From NCBI RefSeq assembly GCF_000012945.1, contig NC_007509.1, forward strand, positions 1,331,070-1,395,069: a stretch of 64,000 bases of DNA. Reading direction: 5' to 3'. The stretch is from Burkholderia lata (lineage in GTDB: Bacteria; Pseudomonadota; Gammaproteobacteria; Burkholderiales; Burkholderiaceae). Below are positions 35,498-46,268 of the stretch, one piece after another. A program made the position numbers and the translations under genes. Position 1 is the stretch's first letter. The number at the start of each line of letters is the position of its first letter. The notes under the pieces are model-generated. The model searched no databases. It had not been told where the DNA came from and saw only the letters and a list, made by a program, of their open reading frames with translations.

Positions 35498-35854
35498 ACG
35501 GTGTGCGGCACTCGCGCCTTTCCGCTTCAACACGGATTCCGGCAAGTGCGTGGCGTCCATTGGCATGCATTCGCGCCAGGTTTTCGCGTTCATGCGCCAG
35601 CGTGACGCGTCCCGCACTTGCAATAGCGCCGACATGACTGCTGCATCGTCACCCTGCGTGCCGCCGATCGCTACGTCGCGCGACATCTCCGTGCCCGGCT
35701 GCGTCCAGCGCAGCATTCCCGCATTGGTTATCAGAAATCGATGTTTCCTGCGTTGCGCAAAACGTTGAACACTCTGCTGATCACGCAGCACCCGGTCAGC
35801 AACGCGCTATGCAACCTGACCGTTTTCGTGCAGCAACCCGACGCATTCATCGCC

Positions 35855-37083
35855 ATGACACCCATTTCCGTATCGCCCCGCGCGGAAGGCCTGCGCGTCG
35901 TCGCGCCGTCCCGCGACGAACCGGCCCCTCCTGACGCCCTGCAAACCGCCGAGCGCCTGGCGGCCGGCTTTGCCCGCACCGCGGCCGAACGCGACCAGCA
36001 GGGCGGCACGCCGAAGGCCGAGCGCGACCAGCTGCGCGACAGCGGCCTGCTCGCGCTGAGCATCCCGTCTGCCTACGGCGGCCTCGGCGCGAGCTGGCGC
36101 ACGACGCTCGACGTCGTCCGCGTGCTCGCGGCGGCCGACAGTTCGCTCGCGCACGTGTTCGGCTTCCATCACCTGATGCTCGCGACCGTGCGGCTGTTCG
36201 GCGCGCCCGCGCAGTGGGAATCGTGGTTCGAACGCACCGCGCGCCAGCAGTGGTTCTGGGGTAACGCGCTGAATCCGCTCGACGAGCGCACGCTCAGCCG
36301 CTCGCACGGCGCGTGGCACGAATTCAGCGGCCAGAAGAGTTTCTGTTCGGGCGCGCTCGATTCGCAGATGCTGATCGCGTCCGCGCACGACGCCGACACG
36401 CGCGCGTTCCTGATCGCGGCCGTGCCGACGCAGCGCAGCGGCATCTCGATCGCCGACGACTGGAACAACATCGGCCAGCGCCAGACCGACAGCGGCACGG
36501 TCACGTTCGAGAAAGTGCGCGTCGAGGACCACGAGCTGCTGACGGACCCCGGCCCGCTGTCGACGCCGTTCGCGTGCCTGCGCCCGCTCGTCGCGCAGCT
36601 CGTGCTGACGAACGTGTATCTCGGCATCGCCGAAGCCGCGCTCAACGACGCGCGGCACTACACGCTGCACGAAGCGCGGCCGTGGCCCGGCGCGCAGGTC
36701 GCGAGCACCGGCGACGATCCGTACATCCTCGGCCAGTACGGCGAATTCTGGGTCGGGCTCGAAGCCGCGCGCGTGCTCGCCGACCGCGCGGCGGACCGGC
36801 TCGACGCCGCATGGTCGCGCGATGCGGCGCTCACGCAGGCGGAGCGCGGCCAGGTTGCGCTCGCCACGGCCGCCGCGAAGGTGTCGGCCGCGCGCACCGG
36901 GCTCGATCTCTGCACGCGCATGTTCGACGTCGCCGGTGCCCGCGCGACGCACGGCGCGCTGCGACTCGACCGGCACTGGCGCAACCTGCGCACCCACACG
37001 CTCCACGACCCGCTCGCGTACAAGATTCGCGAGATCGGCGAATGGGCGCTCAAGCGAACCTATCCGACGCCGGGCTTCTACTC

Positions 37084-37087
<4 letters not shown>
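35855..37087 (+). CDS. Acyl-CoA-dehydrogenase-like flavoprotein of sulfur scavenging (SfnC/SfnB family)
   Basis: A 410-residue protein starting [12 protein letters not shown] (a further 38 codons are open upstream without family support). [60 protein letters not shown] and the ending [20 protein letters not shown] place it in the same FMNH2-using subgroup as the product of 32134, with which it is paralogous. It is divergent from msuE and overlaps the start of sfnR by four bases (GTGA), so the two are translationally coupled. A role in oxidising a methylated organosulfur compound is likely; the exact substrate is unknown. Confidence 0.85.
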
Positions 37088-38184
<1,097 letters not shown>

Positions 38185-38431
38185 CCACGTATGGGAGCGC
38201 GTCACCGCCCCGCTCCGGCACGATCGCGCCGCGATCCGTACAGCAACGTTCGAACCTGATGTATCGTGACGCGAGGCGTGCGCCTCGTCTCGCCCCTGCA
38301 TACGGTCATCCCATACATGGCCACCTGCCCCCGACGACAAGGCGCCCGCACGATCCTCCGCAACACGAAAGGCCGTCCGGCGCCCGTGCGGGCCCGGCCG
38401 AGCCTCGTTCACCCGTCCGGAATCCGTCGCC

Positions 38432-40132
38432 ATGAAAAAGCTTGTCAACCGCCCGTCCGATGTCGTGCGAGAAATGCTGGAAGGCATCGCGCGGCAGTCG
38501 CCGCATGTCGCGATCCTCGGCGACGAGCACGTGCTCGTCCGCCAGCCGCTGCCCGAGCCCGCGCAACGCCCCGTCGCCATCCTGTCCGGTGGCGGCAGCG
38601 GCCACGAGCCCGCGCACGGCGGCTATGTCGGCGAAGGAATGCTGAGCGCGGCCGTCTGCGGCGAAGTGTTCACGTCGCCGTCCACAGACGCCGTGCTCGC
38701 CGCGATCCGCGCGAGCGCCGGCCCGAACGGCGCCTTGCTGATCGTGAAGAACTACACGGGCGACCGGCTCAATTTCGGGCTCGCCGCCGAACTCGCACGC
38801 GCCGAAGGCATTCCGGTCGAGACGGTCATCGTCGCCGACGACGTATCGCTGCGCGGCCGCGTCGAGCGCGGCCAGCGGCGCGGGATCGCCGGTACCGTGC
38901 TGATCCACAAGCTCGCCGGCGCGGCAGCCGCGCGCGGGCTGCCGCTCGCCCGCGTCGCGGCCATCGCGCGCGACGCGGCGGCCGAACTCGGCACGATGGG
39001 TGTCGCACTCGACGGCTGCACGATCCCGGGCGCCGACAAGTCGGGCTTCAGCCTCGGCGATCACGAGATCGAACTCGGCCTCGGCATCCATGGCGAGAAA
39101 GGCGTCGAGCGCCGCGCGCCGCTGCCGGCCGATGCGCTTGTCGACACGCTGCTGTCGAGCATCGCCGCCGATCTCGTGCTCGACCGCGGCGAACGCGTTG
39201 CGCTGTTCGTCAACGGCCTCGGCGCGACGCCGGACATGGAACTCGCGATCGTGCTGCGCGCCGCGCACGACAACCTGCACCGGCGCGGCATCGTCGTCGC
39301 GCGTGCGTGGGCCGGCACGTTCCTGTCGGCGCTGAACATGCCCGGCTGCTCGATCTCGGTGCTGCGGCTGAACGACGAACGCGCGGTGCTGCTCGACGCA
39401 CCGACGCAGGCGCGTGCATGGCCAGGCGGCGGCGCGGTGAATACGCAGATCCGTGTGGCCTCGGCCGCCGTGCAGGAAGCGCCGTTGCCGCCGCTCGATG
39501 CGGCCGGCCGCGCGTGGGCCGCGCGCCTGCAACCGGCATTGCACGCGGTCGCGCAAACGCTGATCGATCACGAGCAGACGCTGACCGACCTCGATGCGGC
39601 GGCCGGCGACGGCGATCTCGGCGCGAGCATGCTGCGCGCCGCGCAGGCGATCCTCGCACTGCCGGAAAGCGCATACGGCACGCCGGCCGGCGCGCTCTCG
39701 GCGCTCGGCGCCGCGTTGCGCCGCGCGATCGCCGGCAGCTCGGGGCCGTTCTATGCGACCGCGCTGCTGCGCGCGTCGCGCCGGCTGGCCGATATCGCCG
39801 AGCCGTCCGCACGCGACTGGGCCGCGGCGTTCCGCGGCGCGGTGGATTCGATCAGCGAACTGGGCGGCGCGCACGCCGGCGACCGGACCATGCTCGATGC
39901 GCTGGTCCCGGCCGTCGCGGCATTCGAGCGGGCGCTCGACAACGATCGCGATCCCGCCGGCGCATGGACGGCCGCGGTCGAAGCCGCCGAGCACGGTGCG
40001 CAGGAAACCGCACGCATGACGCCACGCGCCGGGCGCGCGAGCTATCTCGGCGAACGTGCGATCGGCACGCCGGACGGCGGCGCGGTCGCGGTGTCGTATT
40101 GGCTGCGTGCGTTGCAGGCACACATCGGGTGA
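38432..40132 (+). CDS. dhaK: ATP-dependent dihydroxyacetone kinase (DhaK-DhaL fusion)
   Basis: A 566-residue two-domain kinase. The DhaK part (1-330) has SGGGSGHEPAHGGYVGEGM (52-70), KNYTGDRLNF (106-115) and the substrate-linking His220 in LGLGIHGEKG. The DhaL part (about 370-566) carries the ATP/Mg motif DAAAGDGDLGASMLRAAQAI and GSSGPFYATALLRA. The fused layout is that of the ATP-dependent Citrobacter or eukaryotic enzymes, not the PTS-linked E. coli form. It phosphorylates dihydroxyacetone (or a similar ketose/aldehyde) for entry into glycolysis. It stands alone; no glycerol dehydrogenase or PTS gene is next to it. Confidence 0.93.
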   Translation: MKKLVNRPSDVVREMLEGIARQSPHVAILGDEHVLVRQPLPEPAQRPVAILSGGGSGHEPAHGGYVGEGMLSAAVCGEVFTSPSTDAVLAAIRASAGPNGALLIVKNYTGDRLNFGLAAELARAEGIPVETVIVADDVSLRGRVERGQRRGIAGTVLIHKLAGAAAARGLPLARVAAIARDAAAELGTMGVALDGCTIPGADKSGFSLGDHEIELGLGIHGEKGVERRAPLPADALVDTLLSSIAADLVLDRGERVALFVNGLGATPDMELAIVLRAAHDNLHRRGIVVARAWAGTFLSALNMPGCSISVLRLNDERAVLLDAPTQARAWPGGGAVNTQIRVASAAVQEAPLPPLDAAGRAWAARLQPALHAVAQTLIDHEQTLTDLDAAAGDGDLGASMLRAAQAILALPESAYGTPAGALSALGAALRRAIAGSSGPFYATALLRASRRLADIAEPSARDWAAAFRGAVDSISELGGAHAGDRTMLDALVPAVAAFERALDNDRDPAGAWTAAVEAAEHGAQETARMTPRAGRASYLGERAIGTPDGGAVAVSYWLRALQAHIG

Positions 40133-40276
40133 AGGTGGAAGGCGCGCCGTCGACGTCGCGCCTTCCATGCATCGGCACGCAAGACGCCCATTCGCGTCAC
40201 GTGCCGATGCCGCGGATCGTTGCGGTGCCGCGCGGCTTCATCTCCGTCGACATCCGCATCGAGCGTCCGCAATCAA

Positions 40277-40738
40277 TCAGCGCGCCCTCGTCCGTCCAGG
40301 CAATAACGCCGCGCCGACCGACGCTACAGCGAAACTCGCGAGCCAGCACCAGTAGCCGATCGCGTCGAGATGCACGGGTTCGACGTCCCCCGCTTCGTTG
40401 ACGGCGATCTGGTGCTGCGACAGGAAACTCATCCCGAACAGCAACGCCAGTACCGCCAGCACGACCGCCTGCGCTCGGTAGCGCTTCACCGTCAGCAGCC
40501 AGGCGGCGAACACGAGCGGATTCGCGAGCCATGCATAGATGCCGCCGAGCACGCCCATCCAGCCCGTCAGCAGCACCTGCCAGCCGTCGGCCCACGGATG
40601 CGGCGCGGGCGCGCCGGTGCGGAACGGCGCGGTAAACATGGCGATCAGGTAGAACAGCACGCTGATTGCGAGCAGCCCGGTGGTGGCGCGCCCCATCGGC
40701 GGGCGAACGGGCGCGGTGGCGGAGATCGATGGCTTCAT
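40277..40738 (-). CDS. Small integral membrane protein, unknown function
   Basis: A 153-residue protein with four hydrophobic segments (about 17-38, 53-78, 84-103, 122-145). The start at MKPSISATAPVRPP is chosen because the open frame upstream is Arg-rich and without family character; no strong Shine-Dalgarno is present. A motif GMSFLSQHQIAVNEAGDVEP connects helices 3 and 4. It is 29 bp downstream of the DUF1330 gene on the same strand and may be co-transcribed. No function can be given. Confidence 0.7.
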   Translation of the reverse strand: MKPSISATAPVRPPMGRATTGLLAISVLFYLIAMFTAPFRTGAPAPHPWADGWQVLLTGWMGVLGGIYAWLANPLVFAAWLLTVKRYRAQAVVLAVLALLFGMSFLSQHQIAVNEAGDVEPVHLDAIGYWCWLASFAVASVGAALLPGRTRAR

Positions 40739-40767
40739 CGGCGGGCCGGGCGTCCGATGCCGGTCGT

Positions 40768-41055
40768 TCAGACGCCTTCGACCAGCACGGCGCGATAGCG
40801 CGCGCCCTTGAACCGGTGCTGGGCGACGGTCTGGTATTCGGGGCCGTGATACCACGCGTGCGCGGCTTCCTTCGACGGGAATTCGACGATCACGACGCCT
40901 TCCGGGCCTTCACCTTCCAGCGTTTCCTGCGGCCCGTAGGCCGCGAGCACCTTCACCGGATGCCCGGCGAGCGTCGCGCCGACCTTGCTCTGGTAGAGGT
41001 CGAATTCGTGCGGGTCCTGCATGCTTTCACGTGTAAACACAATATAGGTGGCCAA
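40768..41055 (-). CDS. DUF1330 / dimeric alpha-beta barrel protein
   Basis: A 95-residue protein of the DUF1330 family (ferredoxin-like dimeric alpha+beta barrel). The start is a TTG at 41053-41055 with AGGAG 8 bases upstream; it restores the family's usual opening (M)ATYIVFTRESMQDPHEF that the first ATG would cut off. VIVEFPSKEAAHAWYHGPEY and HRFKGARYRAVLVEGV are family-typical. Function is unknown; such folds often act as small-molecule binding or isomerase-like proteins. Confidence 0.85.
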   Translation of the reverse strand: MATYIVFTRESMQDPHEFDLYQSKVGATLAGHPVKVLAAYGPQETLEGEGPEGVVIVEFPSKEAAHAWYHGPEYQTVAQHRFKGARYRAVLVEGV

Positions 41056-41267
41056 GATGCGTGCTCCTGATGCGAGGCGTGGAAGGTGGAAGGGCCGGCC
41101 GCGCATCGCCTGGTCCGGCGAACGGCACGCGACCTGCCAGCAGCTTACAGGGGTTTGCCGACGAACGTCGGGGCTGGCCGAGTGCAAACCCGACCGGCTT
41201 GCGGCGTGCGACAACCGCCACCCGCATAGGGATCTTGCCGCGTCGCGCATGAACGGAGCGGCGCCCG

Positions 41268-42128
41268 TTACGCCAGGGTCGCGGTGGCCTGCATCGTCAG
41301 CCAGCCGTCGCGATCCTTTGCCCACAGCTCGATCGTCTTGCCGTCGTCCGACGGCTTGCCGCACAGCGTGAACGGCTCCCCGTCGAACGTCGGGCGCACC
41401 GCGCGGAACGCGAAGCTCGCGAGCGTCGCGTCGGGCCGTTCGCGGTGCACGAGATCGACGAGCAGCGTCGCGATCAGCGGGCCGTGCACGACGAGCCCCG
41501 GATAGCCTTCCTCCTGCGTCACGTAGCTGCGGTCGTAGTGGATGCGGTGACCGTTGAAGGTCAGCGCCGAATAGCGGAACAGCATCACGGCGTCGGCCGT
41601 GACCGTGCGCGACCACGTCTCGCCCGCCGGCGCCGCGACCGGCTTCGGCGCCGGCGAGCCGGGCTGCGGCGCATCGCGATAGACGATGTCGTGCTCTTCC
41701 TCGACGCACAACGCGCCGTCGCACTCGATCCGGTGCTGCACCGTCACGAATACGAGCCGGCCGCTGCGGCCCGTCTTGTCCTCGATGTTCTCGATCGTGG
41801 ATTCGCGCGTCGCGCGCCGCCCGGTGCGCAGCGGCGCATGGAACGTCAGGCGGCCGCCGGCCCACATGCGGCGCGGCAGCGGCACGGGCGGCAGGAAGCC
41901 GCCACGCTTCGGGTGGCCATCGGGGCCGACTTCGGCCAGCGGCGCGACCGGCAGGAAATAGAGCCAGTGCCACATCGGCGGCACGACGTCGCCGGGCGAC
42001 GGGCGGTCGAGCGTGGCGGCCAGCGCGTTCAGCGGGAACGCGGTGATGTCGTCATCGAGCGTTTCGGTCTTGCCCAGCCACGCGTCGAGCGACGCCTGGC
42101 CAGGGGGCTGCGAGGATGAAGTGGACAC
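41268..42128 (-). CDS. Hotdog-fold acyl-CoA dehydratase (FAS1-like; mesaconyl-C4-CoA hydratase family)
   Basis: A 286-residue double-hotdog protein. The N-terminal half has WLGKTETLDDDITAFPLNAL and MWHWLYFLPVAPLAEVGPDG. The second half carries MLFRYSALTFNGHRIHYDRS, the catalytic motif region with conserved Asn-Gly-His and Tyr-Asp, and YPGLVVHGPLIATLLVDLVH. These match the FAS1-dehydratase-domain proteins that hydrate or dehydrate mesaconyl/itaconyl-type CoA esters. The start is a GTG at 42128 with GGAG 8 bases upstream. It is divergent from the MarR gene at 42437; no CoA ligase or lyase partner is adjacent. Confidence 0.85.
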   Translation of the reverse strand: MSTSSSQPPGQASLDAWLGKTETLDDDITAFPLNALAATLDRPSPGDVVPPMWHWLYFLPVAPLAEVGPDGHPKRGGFLPPVPLPRRMWAGGRLTFHAPLRTGRRATRESTIENIEDKTGRSGRLVFVTVQHRIECDGALCVEEEHDIVYRDAPQPGSPAPKPVAAPAGETWSRTVTADAVMLFRYSALTFNGHRIHYDRSYVTQEEGYPGLVVHGPLIATLLVDLVHRERPDATLASFAFRAVRPTFDGEPFTLCGKPSDDGKTIELWAKDRDGWLTMQATATLA

Positions 42129-42393
42129 GTGCGGAATCTCCGGGAGGCTTGCAACGGCCCCAATATGCACGCAGTGCGCCGTTTCGCGAAGCCGGATTTC
42201 CCGAACCCCGTCTTCGAACCTGCCTGACCTGCCGAGCGGCCCTGCCGGACGGCTATCGTCTGACCATTCGATCGCGACCGCCGCACGCGCCCGCGGCGAC
42301 AACCTTACAGCTTGACCATCGCCGGCACGCCGCCTAAATTGCTTCAAACGGGCTGGCCGAACCGCGAGCGACGTGTCATCAGGGTGACAAAAA

Positions 42394-42409
42394 CGATAGT
42401 TTGCTATCG
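42394..42409. promoter_or_regulatory. MarR operator candidate in front of the efflux operon
   Basis: CGATAG-TTTG-CTATCG is a perfect 6-bp dyad with a 4-bp centre, 27 bp before the MarR start codon. It overlaps a possible promoter (GTGACA at 42384-42389 and TATCGA at 42405-42410, spacer 15). This is the expected place for autorepression of a marR-efflux operon. Confidence 0.6.
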
Positions 42410-42436
42410 AATTAATTTGCCCCTATCATCTCGCCC

Positions 42437-42916
42437 ATGACCAATCTGCACGACCTCCGCCTGGCCGTCAGCAGCCTTCTCGTGCTGTCCGCGCGCAAGT
42501 GGCGCCGCACCAGTGACGGCGTGCTGACCGCGTACAACGTGTCCGAGGCCTGCGCGACGCCGCTGCTGATCGCCGGGCGCCTCGGCGAAGGCGTGCGGCA
42601 GGGCACGCTCGCCGAATACGTCGGCATCGAAGGGCCATCGCTCGTGCGCCTGCTCGACCAGCTGTGCGCGGCCGGCCTCGCACGCCGCGACGAGGATCCG
42701 CACGACCGCCGCGCGAAAACGATCTCGCTGACAGCCGCCGGCCGCGCGGTCACCGCGACGATGGAGGAAGACCTGCGCGTGCTGCGCGCGCAGGTGCTCA
42801 AGGGTGTCACGCGCGCCGACCTCGAAGCGACGCTGCGCGTGCTCGACGCATTCAATGCATCCGAGTCGCACACGCCCGCCGCGCGCGCATCCCACACCGG
42901 CAACGCCACGTCATGA
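42437..42916 (+). CDS. MarR-family repressor of the efflux operon
   Basis: A 159-residue winged-helix regulator: YNVSEACATPLLIAGRLGEG, then VRQGTLAEYVGIEGPSLVRL LDQLCAAGLARRDEDPHDRR (about 55-95), the recognition helix and wing, and AKTISLTAAGRA. Its stop codon overlaps the start of the FUSC gene (ATGA), so the two are translated together. Binding of an aromatic acid or similar ligand would lift repression. The palindrome at 42394 is the likely operator. Confidence 0.93.
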   Translation: MTNLHDLRLAVSSLLVLSARKWRRTSDGVLTAYNVSEACATPLLIAGRLGEGVRQGTLAEYVGIEGPSLVRLLDQLCAAGLARRDEDPHDRRAKTISLTAAGRAVTATMEEDLRVLRAQVLKGVTRADLEATLRVLDAFNASESHTPAARASHTGNATS

Positions 42917-45045
42917 CCTATCCGAGCCTTCGCGACTGGCTGTTCTCGGGCAAGACGTTCGCCGCGTCGATGCTGGCGCTGTACCTCGGCCTGTATTTCC
43001 AGTTGCCGCGCCCGTACTGGGCGATGGCAAGCGTCTACATCGTGTCGAACCCGTTCGTCGGCGCGACGCGCTCGAAGGCGCTGTATCGCGCGCTCGGCAC
43101 CGCGCTCGGCGCGGCCGCCGCGATCTTCTTCGTGCCGCCGTTCGTCGAGACGCCGCTGCTGTTCGCGATCATCGTCGCCACCTGGTGCGGCACGCTGCTC
43201 TACCTCGCGATCTCCGACCGAACCGCACGCAGCTACGTGTTCATGCTCGCCGGCTACACGATGCCGCTGGTCGCATTGCCGACCGTGACCGATCCGTCCA
43301 CCGTGTTCGACGTCGCGATCGCACGTACCGAGGAGATCGTGCTCGGTATCGTGTGCGCGAGCGTGGTCGGCAGCGCGATCTTCCCGAACCGGCTCGCGCC
43401 GACGCTGATCGAGCGCACCGATGCGTGGTTCAAGGACGCCGCGTTCTACGGCCGCGAGACGCTGTCCGGGCACATCGCCGGCAAGGCGCTGTCGGCATGC
43501 CGGCAACGCCTCGCGGCGACCATCACGGGCCTCGAATTCCTGCTGAGCCAGCTGAGCTACGACCATGCGCACCCGCGCATCCTCGCCCGCGCGCAGGCGC
43601 TCGCGGGCCGCATGCAGCTGTTCCTGCCGCTGATGTCGTCGCTCGCCGATCCGTTGATCGCGCTGATGCGCGACCTGCACATCCGCCCGGCCGGGCTCGA
43701 CGAGCTGCTGGCCGATGCCGCGAAATGGTTCGACGCGCCGCTGCCGGCCGTCAAGGCCGGCACCGACGGCGACATGACCGACGACCCGGTCGCGCAACGC
43801 CTGCGCGAACGCATCGCCGCGCTGCAGCCGGCCGACGATGCGCTCGCGAGCTGGGACGGCGCGCTGCTGTCGAACGCGCTGTGGCGGCTGCGCCAGGTCA
43901 TCGACATCTGGCAGGACTGCCGCTCGCTGCGCGCGCTGATCGGCAACGAAGCGGGCGTCTGGCAGCCGCGCTACCGGCACTGGCGGCTCGGCGGCACCGA
44001 ACGCTTCTTCGATCGCGGGATGATGCTGTTCTCGACGCTGACCGTCGTCGCCGCGATCGTGTTCGCGAGCTGGATGTGGATCGCGTCCGGCTGGCACGAC
44101 GGGGCCGGCGCCGTCACGCTCGTGGCCGTGTCGTGCAGCTTCTTCGCCGCGCTCGACGAGCCGGCGCCGCTGGTGTTCAAGTTCTTCCTCGCGACGACCG
44201 CGAGCGTCGTGTTCGCCGGCCTGTACCTGTTCGTCGTGCTGCCGCACGTGCACGATTTCGCGATGCTCGTCGTGATGTTCGCGGGCCCGTTCATCCTGAT
44301 CGGCACGCTGCTGCCGCGCCCGCAGTTCAACATGGTGACGATGCTCGTCGCCGTGAACACGGCCACCTTCATCAGCATCCAGGGTGCGTACGACGCCGAC
44401 TTCTTCGTGTTCCTGAACAGTAACCTCGCGGGCGTCGCCGGGTTGCTGTTCGCGTATGTATGGACGCGTGCGACGCGGCCGTTCGGCGCGGAACTCGCGG
44501 TGCGGCGCCTGCTGCGCTCCGGTTGGGAGGATGTCGCACGCTCCGCGTCGACGCAGCCGCTCGACGACCAGCGCAACCACGCATCGCGGATGCTCGATCG
44601 CGTCACGCAGCTGCTGCCGCGCCTCGGCGCGTCCGACGACCACCGCCACCCGTCGATCGAAAGCTTCCGCGACCTGCGTATCGCGCTGAATGCGCTCGAC
44701 CTGCGCCGCTCGCGCCGCCGGCTGTCGGGCGACGTGCCCGATGCCATCGACCGCGTGCTGGCCGGCGTGACCGACCACTACGAACGCTGCGCCGCCGCGA
44801 ACGCGCGCCAGCCGGCACCGCCCGCGCTGCTCGCGACGATCGACGACGCACTGCAACGCGTCGCCGGCCGCAACCTGCCGGGCGCCGCACCGGCCGACAA
44901 CGGCACGACGCCCGCTGCGCCGGCCACGCCCGCCACGCATCGCCGGCTGCGCGACACACTGCATGCGCTCGTCGGCCTGCGCCTGTCGCTGTATCCGGCC
45001 GCGGCCGGGCAGCCGCCGCGGGCGCCGGACGGAGCACGCGCATGA
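42913..45045 (+). CDS. FUSC-family inner-membrane efflux protein (AaeB/fusaric acid resistance-like)
   Basis: A 710-residue protein with two bundles of five to six helices (about 15-170 and 370-520) separated and followed by cytosolic helical domains, the layout of AaeB and FusC proteins. FAASMLALYLGLYFQLPRPY WAMASVYIVSNPFVGATRSK at 17-56 is the family's opening motif. It works with the DUF1656, HlyD and outer-membrane genes that follow to pump aromatic carboxylic acids or related toxins out of the cell. The ATG overlaps the marR stop codon. Confidence 0.92.
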   Translation: MTYPSLRDWLFSGKTFAASMLALYLGLYFQLPRPYWAMASVYIVSNPFVGATRSKALYRALGTALGAAAAIFFVPPFVETPLLFAIIVATWCGTLLYLAISDRTARSYVFMLAGYTMPLVALPTVTDPSTVFDVAIARTEEIVLGIVCASVVGSAIFPNRLAPTLIERTDAWFKDAAFYGRETLSGHIAGKALSACRQRLAATITGLEFLLSQLSYDHAHPRILARAQALAGRMQLFLPLMSSLADPLIALMRDLHIRPAGLDELLADAAKWFDAPLPAVKAGTDGDMTDDPVAQRLRERIAALQPADDALASWDGALLSNALWRLRQVIDIWQDCRSLRALIGNEAGVWQPRYRHWRLGGTERFFDRGMMLFSTLTVVAAIVFASWMWIASGWHDGAGAVTLVAVSCSFFAALDEPAPLVFKFFLATTASVVFAGLYLFVVLPHVHDFAMLVVMFAGPFILIGTLLPRPQFNMVTMLVAVNTATFISIQGAYDADFFVFLNSNLAGVAGLLFAYVWTRATRPFGAELAVRRLLRSGWEDVARSASTQPLDDQRNHASRMLDRVTQLLPRLGASDDHRHPSIESFRDLRIALNALDLRRSRRRLSGDVPDAIDRVLAGVTDHYERCAAANARQPAPPALLATIDDALQRVAGRNLPGAAPADNGTTPAAPATPATHRRLRDTLHALVGLRLSLYPAAAGQPPRAPDGARA

Positions 45046-45079
45046 TCCCGCTTTCCCAATCGTCTTTCCGACCGCGACC

Positions 45080-45292
45080 ATGATCGGCGAAATCGACATC
45101 TTCGGCGTATTCGTGCCGGCCCCGCTCGTGCTGATGCTGATCGCCTACCTGATCAACATCGTCGTGCGCGCCGTGCTCGAGCGCGTCGGCTTCTACCGCC
45201 TCGTCTGGCACCGTTCGATCTTCGACCTCGGCATCTACGTATTCGTGTTTGCCGCCGTCGTGATCGTTTCCCACCATCTCGTGGCTACCTAA
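45080..45292 (+). CDS. DUF1656 (AaeX-like) small membrane protein of the efflux operon
   Basis: A 70-residue protein with two hydrophobic segments (about 11-31 and 48-66). MIGEIDIFGVFVPAPLVLML and GFYRLVWHRSIFDLGIYVFV are the DUF1656/AaeX signature. It always sits between a FUSC gene and an HlyD gene; its role in the pump is unclear. The stop codon is one base before the GTG of the next gene. Confidence 0.9.
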   Translation: MIGEIDIFGVFVPAPLVLMLIAYLINIVVRAVLERVGFYRLVWHRSIFDLGIYVFVFAAVVIVSHHLVAT

Positions 45293-45293
45293 C

Positions 45294-46268
45294 GTGAAAA
45301 AAACCTGGCTCTCGGCAGGGCAAATCCTGCTCACCCTGATCGTCGTCGTCGTGGCTGCCATCGTGCTGTGGCGCATCGTCAACTACTACATGTTCTCGCC
45401 GTGGACCCGCGACGGTCACGTACGCGCCGACGTGATCCAGGTGGCGCCGGACGTGGCCGGCCTCATCACGTCGGTGCAGGTCGCCGACAACCAGGAGGTC
45501 AAGCGCGGCCAGGTGCTGTTCGTGATCGACCAGGCCCGTTACACGCTCGCGGAGCGGCTCGCCGAAGCCACGCTCGCGCAGCGCCGCGCAACGCTCGCGC
45601 AGGCGAAGCGCGAGTACGCGCGCAACCTGCAGCTCGGCAACCTGGTCGCGAGCGAACAGGTCGAGGAAAGCCGCACGCGCGTCGAACAGGGCGAAGCCGC
45701 CGTCGCCGATGCGCAGGTGTCGCTCGACACCGCGAAGCTGAACCTGCAGCGCACGACGATCGTCAGTCCCGTAGACGGCTACCTGAACGACCGCGCGCCG
45801 CGCGTCGGCGAATACGTGGCGGCCGGCCGCGCGCTGCTGTCGGTCGTCGATCGCAATTCGTTCCGCGTCGACGGCTACTTCGAGGAAACCAAGCTGCGCG
45901 GCATCCACATCGGCCAGCCGGTCGACATCATCGTGATGGGTGAACCGCGTGCGCTGCGCGGCCACGTGCAGAGCATCGTCGCCGCAATCGAGGATCGCGA
46001 CCGCACGCAGGGTGCGAACCTGCTGCCGAACGTGAACCCGGCATTCAGCTGGGTGCGGCTCGCGCAGCGCGTGCCGGTGCGCGTCGTGCTCGACGAAGTG
46101 CCCGACGATTTCCGGATGATCGCGGGCCGTACCGCGACCGTGTCGATGCGCGAAGCCGACACGCGCCGCAAAGACAACGCGAAGGCGGCAGCCGGCGCAT
46201 CGTCGGTGGTCACGCCGGTATCGACGGCTTCCGGCACCGCTGCCAGCGCAGCAGGAGCATCGCAATGA
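45294..46268 (+). CDS. HlyD/AaeA-type periplasmic adaptor of the efflux pump
   Basis: A 324-residue membrane-fusion protein with a GTG start. One N-terminal helix (about 7-27) is followed by the lipoyl half-motif TRDGHVRADVIQVAPDVAGL, a short helical hairpin (about 85-150) and the return half-motif RTTIVSPVDGYLNDRAPRVG EYVAAG. The C-terminal 35 residues are an Ala/Thr-rich tail. It links the FUSC protein to the outer-membrane channel encoded next, whose start overlaps its stop codon. Confidence 0.93.
   Translation: MKKTWLSAGQILLTLIVVVVAAIVLWRIVNYYMFSPWTRDGHVRADVIQVAPDVAGLITSVQVADNQEVKRGQVLFVIDQARYTLAERLAEATLAQRRATLAQAKREYARNLQLGNLVASEQVEESRTRVEQGEAAVADAQVSLDTAKLNLQRTTIVSPVDGYLNDRAPRVGEYVAAGRALLSVVDRNSFRVDGYFEETKLRGIHIGQPVDIIVMGEPRALRGHVQSIVAAIEDRDRTQGANLLPNVNPAFSWVRLAQRVPVRVVLDEVPDDFRMIAGRTATVSMREADTRRKDNAKAAAGASSVVTPVSTASGTAASAAGASQ

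Noticed and set aside
35460..35854. Search for a plus-strand sigma-54 promoter for the gene at 35855
   Set aside because: Candidates such as TGGCGTCCATTGGC have nine rather than ten bases between GG and GC; none fits.
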